Shown here one piece after another: positions 8,470 through 15,562 of a stretch of 22,338 nt of DNA. The notes below the pieces were generated by a model that made no database searches, was not told the DNA's origin, and saw nothing but the letters and a program-made list of their open reading frames with translations. The stretch's first letter is position 1, and the number at the start of each line of letters is the position of its first letter. Source of the stretch: Candidatus Albibeggiatoa sp. nov. BB20 (GTDB lineage: Bacteria; Pseudomonadota; Gammaproteobacteria; Beggiatoales; Beggiatoaceae); assembly GCA_016744725.1 (NCBI GenBank), contig JADGDW010000065.1, positions 1-22,338 of the forward strand, written 5' to 3'. The position numbers and the translations under genes were made by a program.

Positions 8470-8522
8470 TTGGGAATTTCATGGTCTATAAAGTGCGAAA
8501 AAACCTAGATTATGATTCCCAA
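8470..8522. repeat. 8-bp inverted repeat between the TerB-like and sulfotransferase genes
   Basis: TTGGGAAT at 8470-8477 and ATTCCCAA at 8515-8522 are perfect complements separated by 37 nt. They lie in the 121-bp spacer. The loop is long for a terminator and no T tract follows. It may be an operator pair or chance. Confidence 0.35.
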
Positions 8523-8563
8523 TCGTTAGTCAAAATACTGTTGTCGCGCTTTTCAACTACACC

Positions 8564-9397
8564 ATGAATGAATTCAATCCTCAAGATATTCTACAAGAAT
8601 GGCAAAATACTGACCTCAAGCTATTGCCTACATTTGCGATTATTGGCGCAATGAAGTCAGGTACAACAAGCCTGTATCATTATATGAATGAACATCCTGA
8701 TATTTACTTCCCTGAAATAAAAGAACCGGGGATTTTTCTGAGTTTTGCTCAACATAAAAAGAAAATGGCAACAAATGATGTGCATATTGAGTCACGTCAA
8801 CACGCTATAGAATACTTAATGCAAGATTATCAAGGGCAATCCCATATTGGTGAAGCTTCGATATTTTATACCAAAGCCCCAACTCAAGGGATGGATTCTC
8901 CTCTACGGATTAAACTGCTTCAACCTTCTATAAAATTGATTTATCTGCTTAGAAATCCATTAGACAGAATCATTTCCCATTATCAGCATAATTGTATTTA
9001 TTTTAAGCACGTAAAAAAATCGGAATTCAATCATTATTTAGCGGTGAATAGCCAAATTTTGTTGGCAACCAGTCTCTATTTTTATCAGCTAAGCCACTTT
9101 CTAAAACAGTTTACCTTAGACTCTTTTCTAATTATTACGACAGAAGAATTAGAATTGCATCCAGAACAAACGCTAAAACAGGTCTTTGAATTTTTAGATA
9201 TTGATTCTCAATTCCAATGCAAGAGCTTAGCAGTCAAACATCATACTAGCGGCAAACATTTGGACATAGAAAAACCTAAATTTGATAGACAAACTTATCA
9301 GCAAGTCATGAAAATGATTAGCCAAGATGTACAAAAAATGGAACTTTTTCTTGGTAAAAAGTTGAATTGGGATTTTTCAGAGCAAAACTATACATAG
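8564..9397 (+). CDS. PAPS-dependent sulfotransferase
   Basis: The family transfers a sulfuryl group from 3'-phosphoadenosine-5'-phosphosulfate to hydroxyl or amino groups of sugars, lipids or proteins. The 5'-phosphosulfate loop GAMKSGTTSL is at residues 28-37. The 3'-phosphate-binding segment LLRNPLDRIISHY is at about 128-140, with R130 and S138 the expected binding residues. HPDIYFPEIKEPGIF after the first loop is typical of the heparan N-sulfotransferase-like branch. The 277-residue length is normal. There is no signal peptide, so it acts in the cytoplasm. The ATG lacks a clear Shine-Dalgarno, and no glycosyltransferases or sulfate-activation genes are adjacent. The acceptor cannot be predicted. 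Confidence 0.88.
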   Translation: MNEFNPQDILQEWQNTDLKLLPTFAIIGAMKSGTTSLYHYMNEHPDIYFPEIKEPGIFLSFAQHKKKMATNDVHIESRQHAIEYLMQDYQGQSHIGEASIFYTKAPTQGMDSPLRIKLLQPSIKLIYLLRNPLDRIISHYQHNCIYFKHVKKSEFNHYLAVNSQILLATSLYFYQLSHFLKQFTLDSFLIITTEELELHPEQTLKQVFEFLDIDSQFQCKSLAVKHHTSGKHLDIEKPKFDRQTYQQVMKMISQDVQKMELFLGKKLNWDFSEQNYT

Positions 9398-9569
9398 CGA
9401 TACATTCGACGGGATAGAGCTGGAAGGAAAAATAGGTTTTGTTCCTAATCAATATTATGCGTTTTGATGATGGCGTTGGACAATATTGAGAATCTAACTA
9501 AAATGTTGAGAACATATTTTCTTAAGCTTAACCTGTGTTTTATTAGACTCTTAATTTAAAAGGCTTACC

Positions 9570-9585
9570 ATCTCTTCTTAGAGAT
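9570..9585 (+). terminator. Small hairpin downstream of the sulfotransferase gene
   Basis: ATCTCT at 9570-9575 and AGAGAT at 9580-9585 form a perfect 6-bp stem with a TCTT loop, followed only by TTTC. It is 172 nt past the stop codon. The rest of 9398-9680 shows no gene-like frame. Weak evidence. Confidence 0.2.
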
Positions 9586-9680
9586 TTCAAACCCGTTCTA
9601 TAAAATTCATTGATCTTATTTTTGCACAAACGGGCTTATTTTCAAAACTGAAACTCAAAGTGGTATAAAACGTTTAAACA

Positions 9681-10160
9681 TTACTCATCTTCGCGTTTAT
9701 ACTCACCTTCAATCACGACAGGCTGATGCGGCTTGGTTTGTTTGCGTTTGAAAGGGTTAGACTGCATATTATCCTGTTCAGGCATATCTCCCATAGTATG
9801 CATTTGAATCCGCAGACCTAAGCGTCGGGCAATAAAACGGCGTGGAATCGGAAACAAAAACATAAAACCAATAGTATCAGTGAAAAATCCGGGAGTCACT
9901 AATAAAAAACCACTGGCAATAATCAAAATCCCTTCTAGCAATGGCTCAGCAGGTACTTGCCCCTGTTGCATCATCAATTGAGCACGTTGCAGCGTTAATG
10001 TACCTTGGGCTTTCAATAATTTTGTTCCAATGATTGCCGTCACGACAATAAATAACAGTGTAGGAAATATGCCAATGATACCCCCAATTAAAATGAAAAA
10101 ATAAATCTCAATAACGGGGACTAAAATAAATAACAGTAGCAAACCATGCGATAAGTTCAT
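9681..10160 (-). CDS. fxsA: FxsA family membrane protein
   Basis: FxsA is a small inner-membrane protein whose overproduction in E. coli relieves F-plasmid exclusion of phage T7; its normal role is unknown. The predicted 159 residues begin MNLSHGLLLLFILVPVIEIY, the family start. Hydrophobic helices run from about 5-45, and a second hydrophobic region contains the hallmark LVTPGFFTDTIGF. The soluble tail after about residue 105 is basic and variable. An upstream start at 10220 would add 20 residues that overlap cutA in antisense, so 10160 is preferred. It is divergent from cutA with 45 bp between starts. E. coli also keeps fxsA near cutA-dsbD, which supports the call. Confidence 0.93.
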   Translation of the reverse strand: MNLSHGLLLLFILVPVIEIYFFILIGGIIGIFPTLLFIVVTAIIGTKLLKAQGTLTLQRAQLMMQQGQVPAEPLLEGILIIASGFLLVTPGFFTDTIGFMFLFPIPRRFIARRLGLRIQMHTMGDMPEQDNMQSNPFKRKQTKPHQPVVIEGEYKREDE

Positions 10161-10184
10161 TAGAATATGCCGATTGTGTATAAA
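10156..10184 (+). promoter_or_regulatory. Candidate cutA promoter in the 45-bp divergent spacer
   Basis: TATAAA at 10179-10184 is a 5/6 -10 match. TTCATT at 10156-10161, with 17-bp spacing, is a weak -35 that overlaps the fxsA start codon. Transcription would begin near 10191, which favours the cutA start at 10206 over the in-frame ATG at 10167. Confidence 0.35.
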
Positions 10185-10205
10185 AAAATAACAAGTGAAC
10201 CCATA

Positions 10206-10535
10206 ATGTCTGACCACCAAGTGCTATTTAACACCTGTCCAGACCTCCATATTGCCCAAGATATTGCTAAAGCCCTGTTAGAAAAACATCTTGCTGCATG
10301 TATTAATATTGTGCCACAAATCCAGTCGATGTACGAATGGAAAGGTAAAATCATCAATGATACTGAAGTACTGCTTATCATCAAAACTCAAGCGAAGCAC
10401 TATAAAAGCATTGAAAATTTACTGGTGCAACTGCATCCTTATGAAGTGCCAGAACTCATAGCTTTATCAATCGACACAGGTTTGCCTAGCTATATTAACT
10501 GGATTCAATCCGTGACTGAAAAGGACACCGAATGA
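10206..10535 (+). CDS. cutA: CutA1 divalent-ion tolerance protein
   Basis: CutA1 is a very stable trimeric, ferredoxin-like protein linked to copper and other divalent cation tolerance in E. coli. Family hallmarks are visible: LEKHLAACINIVPQI, YEWKGKIINDTEVLLIIKT, HPYEVPELIAL and the terminal YINWI. From ATG 10206 it has 109 residues, the normal length; ATG 10167 would add 13 residues and sits upstream of the predicted transcription start. The stop codon overlaps the dsbD start as ATGA at 10532-10535, so the two are translationally coupled. The cutA-dsbD pairing is also found in E. coli. Confidence 0.95.
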   Translation: MSDHQVLFNTCPDLHIAQDIAKALLEKHLAACINIVPQIQSMYEWKGKIINDTEVLLIIKTQAKHYKSIENLLVQLHPYEVPELIALSIDTGLPSYINWIQSVTEKDTE

Positions 10536-12868
10536 GAATTATTGTATTTTTACTCATGTGCATAAGCTTAACGGCTCAAGCCAATGATTTTCTAAATGTG
10601 AATCAAGCTTTTGTGTTAGAAACTGAAGCGGTAAGTGCACAAAAAATCAGGTTTAAATGGAAAATTGCCCCAGATTACTTTCTATACAAAGATAAATTTC
10701 AGGTACGTAGTCGTAGTCAGAATCTAGAATTAGGCGAGTTAGATTTGCCACAAGGTGAGACAAAACAAGATGAATTTTTTGGTAATTTAGAAGTTTATCA
10801 ACAACAGGTTCAATTTGAATTACCTATTATTCAAAATCCTGACCAACTGGATCAAATCAGGGTTGAAGTGATTGCTCAAGGTTGCCCGCCTAATACAGAA
10901 AACTGTTATCCGCCTTATCGCCAAACCGTGACTATAGCATTGCCTACGGTGGCTACAGAGCCTGCAAATCAGGAAACCTCAGAGCCGCCCGAGCCGCCCG
11001 CACCCATGTTTAATATGGATCAAATTGAGGCGAAACCCGTATCGAATCTCCAAGCTTTATTTGAGGACGACAACCCCTTTAGCACCTCCAGTGTGAGCGA
11101 TGATCCCTTTTTAGACCCTGAGATTGCGTTTCAATTTTCGGCCGAATTCCTTGATGAACGCATTATCGCCTACTGGCAAATCAAGCAAGGTTATTATTTA
11201 TATCGTAAGCGTTTTGGTTTTGAAACCTTGAATGGTGTGCAATTAGGTGAGGCTGAATTAGCTGATGGTGAAATGAAAGATGATCCAACTTATGGTGAAA
11301 CTGAAGTTTATTACTATAATGTCGTGGCTAAATTACCGATTGAAGATACAAAAAATCAAGATACGGTACGTTTAAAAGTCACTTATCAAGGTTGTGCCGA
11401 AGCGGGTTTATGTTATCCACCCCAATCAAAAATAATTGACATTCCACTTGATGGTAGTGAGGTCAGTTTTGTTGAAAATATAGAGCAAGATGAAAAAGAG
11501 CTTACAACCGCCAAATCTGAAACCTCAACAGCTCCAGCCCCTTTGACAATGCAATCAGAACAAGATCGTATTGCCAGTTTATTATCCAATAACAACATGT
11601 TTTACGTGATTTTAGCTTTCTTTGGATTTGGCTTGTTGCTATCACTAACCCCTTGCGTATTCCCCATGATTCCTATTTTATCAGGCATCATCGTAGGCCA
11701 AGGTGAACAAGTAACAACGGGTCGCGCATTTATTATGTCGCTAGTCTATGTTTTATCCATGGCTTTAACCTATACCGTATTTGGCGTAATTACAGGTTTA
11801 GTCGGACAAAATTTACAGTTAATGTTCCAAAATCCTTATGTTTTAGTGACATTTTCCTTAGTATTTGTTGCACTCTCATTGTCTATGTTTGGATTTTATG
11901 AATTGCAACTCCCTTCCTTTTTACAATCTAAAATTACCGAAGCCAGCAATAAACAAAAAGGTGGCACATTGTTTGGTGTCAGCATTATGGGCGTGTTGTC
12001 CGCCTTAATTGTAGGCCCTTGCGTGGCTGCACCATTGGCAGGTGCATTGATTTACATCGGGCAAACGGGTGATGCGATATTAGGTGGCGTAGCATTGTTT
12101 TCCATGAGCATGGGCATGGGTGTGCCATTATTGTTAATCGGTACGTCAGCAGGTCATATTTTACCGCGTTCAGGGGCATGGATGGATAATGTTAAAGCCG
12201 TATTTGGGGTTTTACTGTTAGCGGTTGCTATTTGGATGGTTGAACGAGTATTCCCAGCCCAAGTCACCATGTTATTGTGGGCCACTTTATTTATTTTATC
12301 CGCCGTTTATATGGGTATCTTCGATAAAATGTTACCTGATGTGTCATGGATCGGCAGACTGCAAAAAGGTTTGTCCATTATCCTGTTTATCTATGGTGTA
12401 TTTTTGATGGTTGGTGCAGCCAGTGGTGGGTATAATCCTTTAAAACCATTAGAAAAATTTGCAGGTTCGTCCAATTCTACAGTTGCGAATGCGGAACAAG
12501 GTCTTGTATTTCAGCAAATCAAAGGTATGGAGCAATTAAACCAAGCATTAGCCACTGCCAAAGCCCAGCAAAAATATGTGATGTTAGATTTTTATGCTGA
12601 TTGGTGCGTATCGTGTAAAGAGATGGAACATTTAACTTTTACTGATGCAGGCGTGCAAACTTTGCTTAAAGATGCGGTTTTATTGCAAGCTGATGTGACA
12701 CCCAATGATGCACAAGACAAAGCATTATATAAACGATTTGGAATTTTTGGCCCTCCTGCGATTATCTTTTTTCATCCTGATGGACGTGAATTAAATGCTT
12801 TTCGCATAGTAGGATTCAAACCTGCTGATGACTTTCGTCAGCATTTGACACAGGTGTACGCATTATGA
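10532..12868 (+). CDS. dsbD: Thiol:disulfide interchange protein DsbD with two alpha domains
   Basis: DsbD moves electrons from cytoplasmic thioredoxin across the inner membrane to periplasmic DsbC, DsbG and related proteins. A signal peptide ends near residue 17. Two N-terminal alpha domains follow. The first (about 20-140) has the cap segment YFLYKDKF and Cys118/Cys125. The second (about 190-310) has YYLYRKRF and Cys288/Cys294 in GCAEAGLCYPP, the standard spacing. The membrane part (about 355-630) carries Cys375 in TPCVFPM and Cys497 in GPCVAAPL, the redox pair. The C-terminal thioredoxin domain has WCVSC (Cys692, Cys695). At 778 residues it is about 200 longer than E. coli DsbD because of the extra domain. 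ATGA overlaps link it to cutA and to the next gene. Confidence 0.97.
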   Translation: MRIIVFLLMCISLTAQANDFLNVNQAFVLETEAVSAQKIRFKWKIAPDYFLYKDKFQVRSRSQNLELGELDLPQGETKQDEFFGNLEVYQQQVQFELPIIQNPDQLDQIRVEVIAQGCPPNTENCYPPYRQTVTIALPTVATEPANQETSEPPEPPAPMFNMDQIEAKPVSNLQALFEDDNPFSTSSVSDDPFLDPEIAFQFSAEFLDERIIAYWQIKQGYYLYRKRFGFETLNGVQLGEAELADGEMKDDPTYGETEVYYYNVVAKLPIEDTKNQDTVRLKVTYQGCAEAGLCYPPQSKIIDIPLDGSEVSFVENIEQDEKELTTAKSETSTAPAPLTMQSEQDRIASLLSNNNMFYVILAFFGFGLLLSLTPCVFPMIPILSGIIVGQGEQVTTGRAFIMSLVYVLSMALTYTVFGVITGLVGQNLQLMFQNPYVLVTFSLVFVALSLSMFGFYELQLPSFLQSKITEASNKQKGGTLFGVSIMGVLSALIVGPCVAAPLAGALIYIGQTGDAILGGVALFSMSMGMGVPLLLIGTSAGHILPRSGAWMDNVKAVFGVLLLAVAIWMVERVFPAQVTMLLWATLFILSAVYMGIFDKMLPDVSWIGRLQKGLSIILFIYGVFLMVGAASGGYNPLKPLEKFAGSSNSTVANAEQGLVFQQIKGMEQLNQALATAKAQQKYVMLDFYADWCVSCKEMEHLTFTDAGVQTLLKDAVLLQADVTPNDAQDKALYKRFGIFGPPAIIFFHPDGRELNAFRIVGFKPADDFRQHLTQVYAL

Positions 12869-13407
12869 AACTCACCCATTTTACTGTTATTTTTATTGTG
12901 TTGACCGTGAGTGTGTTGGTCAGCAGTGTGATGCTATCGTCGCAATCTCGCGAACTCAGGGTACACACTGATTCACAGCAAATAGCTCCTAGTTTCTCAT
13001 TACTTGATTTGCAAGGTGTAGAACGGCATAGCAAAGAATGGGCAGGGAAAGTTTTAATCATCAACTTCTGGGCAAGTTGGTGTCCGCCTTGTATTCGTGA
13101 AATTCCAGGGTTTGTACGTTTACAAGAAAAATATGCTGAACAAGTGCAATTTGTTGGTATCGCATTGGATCAAAAAGCCCCTGTTGAAGATTTTGTCGAA
13201 CGTACTAGAATGAATTATCCCGTGTTAATCAGTGAACGCAAAGGGGTGACTTTATCCAAGGAATTTGGCAATACACGAGGTGGTTTACCGTTTACGGTGG
13301 TGGTTAATCAATATGGCGCGATTGTTACCAGACATCTAGGTGAATTGTCAGAAAATAAACTTGAAGCCTTGATTTTACAATTGAATAGCGCACCACAAGC
13401 GTTGTAA
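12865..13407 (+). CDS. TlpA/ResA-like membrane-anchored thioredoxin
   Basis: This 180-residue protein has one N-terminal membrane helix (about 5-25) acting as anchor or uncleaved signal, then a TlpA-type thioredoxin fold facing the periplasm. The active site is WCPPC at residues 72-76, within VLIINFWASWCPPCIREIP. The cis-proline is P142 in GGLPFT. Such proteins reduce specific periplasmic disulfides, for example in cytochrome c assembly or copper delivery. The start codon overlaps the dsbD stop as ATGA, so this protein is a likely electron acceptor of the upstream DsbD. No cytochrome c maturation genes are in the window, so the client is unknown. Confidence 0.92.
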   Translation: MKLTHFTVIFIVLTVSVLVSSVMLSSQSRELRVHTDSQQIAPSFSLLDLQGVERHSKEWAGKVLIINFWASWCPPCIREIPGFVRLQEKYAEQVQFVGIALDQKAPVEDFVERTRMNYPVLISERKGVTLSKEFGNTRGGLPFTVVVNQYGAIVTRHLGELSENKLEALILQLNSAPQAL

Positions 13408-13426
13408 TTATTTTTTGAATAACTGA

Positions 13427-13463
13427 TTAGGACTGCCAATCCTTCCAAGACAGGCAGTCCTAA
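13427..13463. terminator. Terminator hairpin between tlpA-like gene and convergent pgm
   Basis: TTAGGACTGCC at 13427-13437 pairs perfectly with GGCAGTCCTAA at 13453-13463: 11 bp with a 15-nt loop. It lies in the 61-bp gap between two convergent stop codons. CTATTTT follows on the plus strand. On the minus strand it comes just after the pgm stop, with only a weak T-rich run farther on, so it may serve both operons. Confidence 0.7.
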
Positions 13464-13468
13464 CTATT

Positions 13469-15100
13469 TTAAGTAATCACTGTGGCTTTATCACGCGTGG
13501 TAAATTGCTTAATCTTCGCAAGTTCTTCAGCTAAATCAATCAAATCTGCTAATGCCTGTTGCGTATCTTGTTCATGTTTTGAGGGGTCTGGTTCATATTT
13601 TTCTAAATAAACCCTCAACGTAGCTCCAACCGTTCCCGTGCCAGATAAGCGAAAAATAATCCGCGCTTCATGTTCTATAAACCCAATCCGAATCCCTTGA
13701 TTATGACTACAACTACCATCGACAGGATCGTTATAACTGAAATCATCAGCTAAATTCACCGTGTAATGTCCAAAGGTTTTCCCTTGCAAGCTATCAAATT
13801 GCTGGCGTAAATTGTCCATCAATTGTGTTGCAGCAGCACTATCTACCCCTTCATAGTCATGACGAGAATAAAAGTTGCGCCCATACGTTTGCCAGTGTTC
13901 ACGCATAATCATGTCAACAGGTTGTTTGCGTACTGCTAAAATATTTAACCAGAATAATACCGCCCATAAACCATCTTTCTCACGCACATGGTTTGAACCT
14001 GTACCAAAACTTTCTTCACCACACAAGGTGGCTTTCCCTGCATCAAGCAAATTACCGAAGAATTTCCAGCCTGTTGGGGTTTCAAAGCAGTCAATCCCTA
14101 AACGGGCTGCCACATGGTCAGGGGCTTTGCTGGTTGGCATTGAGCGAGCAATACCCGCTAAACCTTGTTTATAACCTGGTATCAAATGCGCGTTAGCGGC
14201 AATCACTGCCAAACTATCTGAAGGGGTGATAAAGAAACGATGCCCAATCACCATATTACGATCACCATCACCATCAGAAGCCGCGCCAAAACTCATACCC
14301 GGTTTTTCCAGTTCTTCGATTAATTCATGAGCATGAGCTTGATTTGGGTCTGGATGGCCTTTGCCAAAATCTTCCAGCGGTTCACCATTCATGATCGTCT
14401 CGGATGTCGCACCTAAGCGATTCACTAAAATTTCGGTTGCATAAGGGCCTGTGACGGCGTGCATGGCATCAAACCGCATATTAAAACCAGAATGAAGCAT
14501 GGCTTTAATCGCATCAAAATCAAATAATGTTTGCATCAACTCCGCATAATCTGTAACGGCATCAATCACCTTCACTTGCATTTTTCCAAGCTGATATTCA
14601 CCTTGATGTGCTAAATCGATGTCTTGCGTGTCTAAGATTTTATATTGGGTGATATTTTGGCTGTGTTGATAAATTGCGTCGGTGATTTTCTCAGGTGCTG
14701 GCCCACCATTACCCATATTATATTTAATCCCAAAATCTCCATCGATACCAGCGGGGTTATGACTGGCCGATAAAATAATCCCACCAAAAGCTTGGTATTT
14801 TCGAATCACGGTCGATGCAGCAGGTGTCGATAAAATCCCATTTTGTCCGACTAATACTTGTCCAAAACCATTGGCTGCTGCCATTTTTAGAATAATTTGA
14901 ATCGCGGTGGTATTGTAAAAACGCCCATCACCACCGACCACCAGCGTTTTAGCTTGGAAATCTTGTAATGAGTCGAAAATAGACTGTACAAAATTTTCTA
15001 AATAATGTGCTTGCTGAAAGACAGTGACTTTTTTACGTAAACCAGACGTACCTGGTTTCTGAGCATCAAAAGGGCTGGTGTTAATGATTTGTATTGTCAT
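13469..15100 (-). CDS. pgm: Alpha-D-glucose phosphate-specific phosphoglucomutase
   Basis: The enzyme interconverts glucose 1-phosphate and glucose 6-phosphate, linking glycolysis with glycogen and nucleotide-sugar synthesis. The four active-site loops are present: the phosphoserine loop SASHN (catalytic Ser113), the magnesium loop SDGDGDR (D276, D278, D280), the sugar loop GEESFGTGSNHVREKDG, and the phosphate-binding RLSGTGTVGATLRVY near the end. At 543 residues it matches the long PGM1-type bacterial/eukaryotic form. ATG at 15100 has AAGGA 6 nt upstream; the in-frame TTG at 15106 overlaps that site and is rejected. It is convergent with the dsbD operon and divergent from the adhesin gene, and appears monocistronic. 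Confidence 0.97.
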   Translation of the reverse strand: MTIQIINTSPFDAQKPGTSGLRKKVTVFQQAHYLENFVQSIFDSLQDFQAKTLVVGGDGRFYNTTAIQIILKMAAANGFGQVLVGQNGILSTPAASTVIRKYQAFGGIILSASHNPAGIDGDFGIKYNMGNGGPAPEKITDAIYQHSQNITQYKILDTQDIDLAHQGEYQLGKMQVKVIDAVTDYAELMQTLFDFDAIKAMLHSGFNMRFDAMHAVTGPYATEILVNRLGATSETIMNGEPLEDFGKGHPDPNQAHAHELIEELEKPGMSFGAASDGDGDRNMVIGHRFFITPSDSLAVIAANAHLIPGYKQGLAGIARSMPTSKAPDHVAARLGIDCFETPTGWKFFGNLLDAGKATLCGEESFGTGSNHVREKDGLWAVLFWLNILAVRKQPVDMIMREHWQTYGRNFYSRHDYEGVDSAAATQLMDNLRQQFDSLQGKTFGHYTVNLADDFSYNDPVDGSCSHNQGIRIGFIEHEARIIFRLSGTGTVGATLRVYLEKYEPDPSKHEQDTQQALADLIDLAEELAKIKQFTTRDKATVIT

Positions 15101-15106
15101 AATCAA

Positions 15107-15391
15107 TCCTTAGTGGTGGTCGGCATGACTCATTGTTATGTCAATATCATATCAATACTTTGGGTTGTTTTTAAGAAATGATGCAGAAAAAAAACGCTTA
15201 AGTGCTTATTCAATTATTTATACCGCATGTCGTGACGGCTGCTTCTATCATCAAATGGTTTGAGGTTGTTTGGATATTTCTTCAGCTATTTTCTTCAGTT
15301 TGGACTTCAAAATACGAATATACCATCCCAATTTATATATCCATTTTATTGTTGAAAATACTTAAAATGACCATTAACGTATGACAATTTT
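15107..15391. other. Divergent spacer between pgm and the adhesin leader
   Basis: AT-rich DNA with no credible gene. A 60-codon plus-strand frame starting with GTG at 15202 is hydrophobic but has no Shine-Dalgarno or family resemblance. It presumably carries the pgm promoter on the minus strand, which I cannot place with confidence. Confidence 0.5.
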
Positions 15392-15421
15392 TTGACAACG
15401 TTTGTCTGTTTTTTGCATCAT
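15392..15421 (+). promoter_or_regulatory. Candidate promoter of the giant surface protein gene
   Basis: A perfect TTGACA lies at 15392-15397. CATCAT at 15416-15421, with 18-bp spacing, matches four of six -10 bases. Transcription would start near 15428, giving a leader of about 135 nt. Confidence 0.45.
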
Positions 15422-15441
15422 ACTTGTTTATTTTATGACGT

Positions 15442-15562
15442 GATAGGCTAAACTATCTAGTAATTCAATGTATTAACTAAAAAGGTGAAATCACTGGTGA
15501 CTGCTTTATTTCAAGGTGGGAACGGTGCTGAGTCACTTTTTTGTCACCGTAGGAGAGTAGGT
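15442..15562 (+). promoter_or_regulatory. Structured 5' leader with competing helices
   Basis: A small hairpin, GATAG (15442-15446) with CTATC (15453-15457), is followed by a set of mutually dependent pairings. GTGACT (15497-15502) pairs with AGTCAC (15531-15536), directly followed by six T, so it looks like a terminator. ACGGTG (15522-15527) pairs with CACCGT (15545-15550), which abuts the Shine-Dalgarno at 15551. The first two helices could coexist as an H-type pseudoknot. Alternatively GGTGAC (15496-15501) can pair with GTCACC (15543-15548), excluding both. This layout resembles a riboswitch or attenuator platform. No known aptamer class was recognised. Confidence 0.45.
15551..15555 (+). 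promoter_or_regulatory. Ribosome binding site that fixes the giant gene's start
   Basis: AGGAG at 15551-15555 lies 7 nt before ATG 15563, which is followed directly by a signal peptide. This favours 15563 over the in-frame GTG at 15485, whose extra 26 codons coincide with the structured leader. Confidence 0.85.

Noticed and set aside
10167..10205. Upstream ATG for cutA
   Set aside because: The extra 13 residues are not family-like and the candidate -10 box lies downstream of that ATG.
15202..15384. Small hydrophobic ORF in the pgm-adhesin spacer
   Set aside because: GTG start without Shine-Dalgarno, low-complexity AT-rich composition and no family resemblance.
15485..15562. 26-codon N-terminal extension of the giant protein from a GTG start
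   Set aside because: It is not signal-like, coincides with the complementary segments of the leader, and a good Shine-Dalgarno plus signal peptide start at ATG 15563.
15485..15562. Known riboswitch classes: c-di-GMP-I (GEMM), ZTP, cobalamin, TPP
   Set aside because: GTGACTG and GGTGGGAA superficially recall the ZTP motif, but the conserved 3' CCGCCUGGGC element is missing. No GEMM GGCAAACC/ACGCAAAGCC elements are present, and no B12-box or TPP core.
15551..15562. Resemblance of AGGAGAGTAGGT to the 3' end of 5S rRNA
   Set aside because: Only about ten bases match and nothing upstream fits 5S rRNA; the segment is explained by the ribosome binding site.
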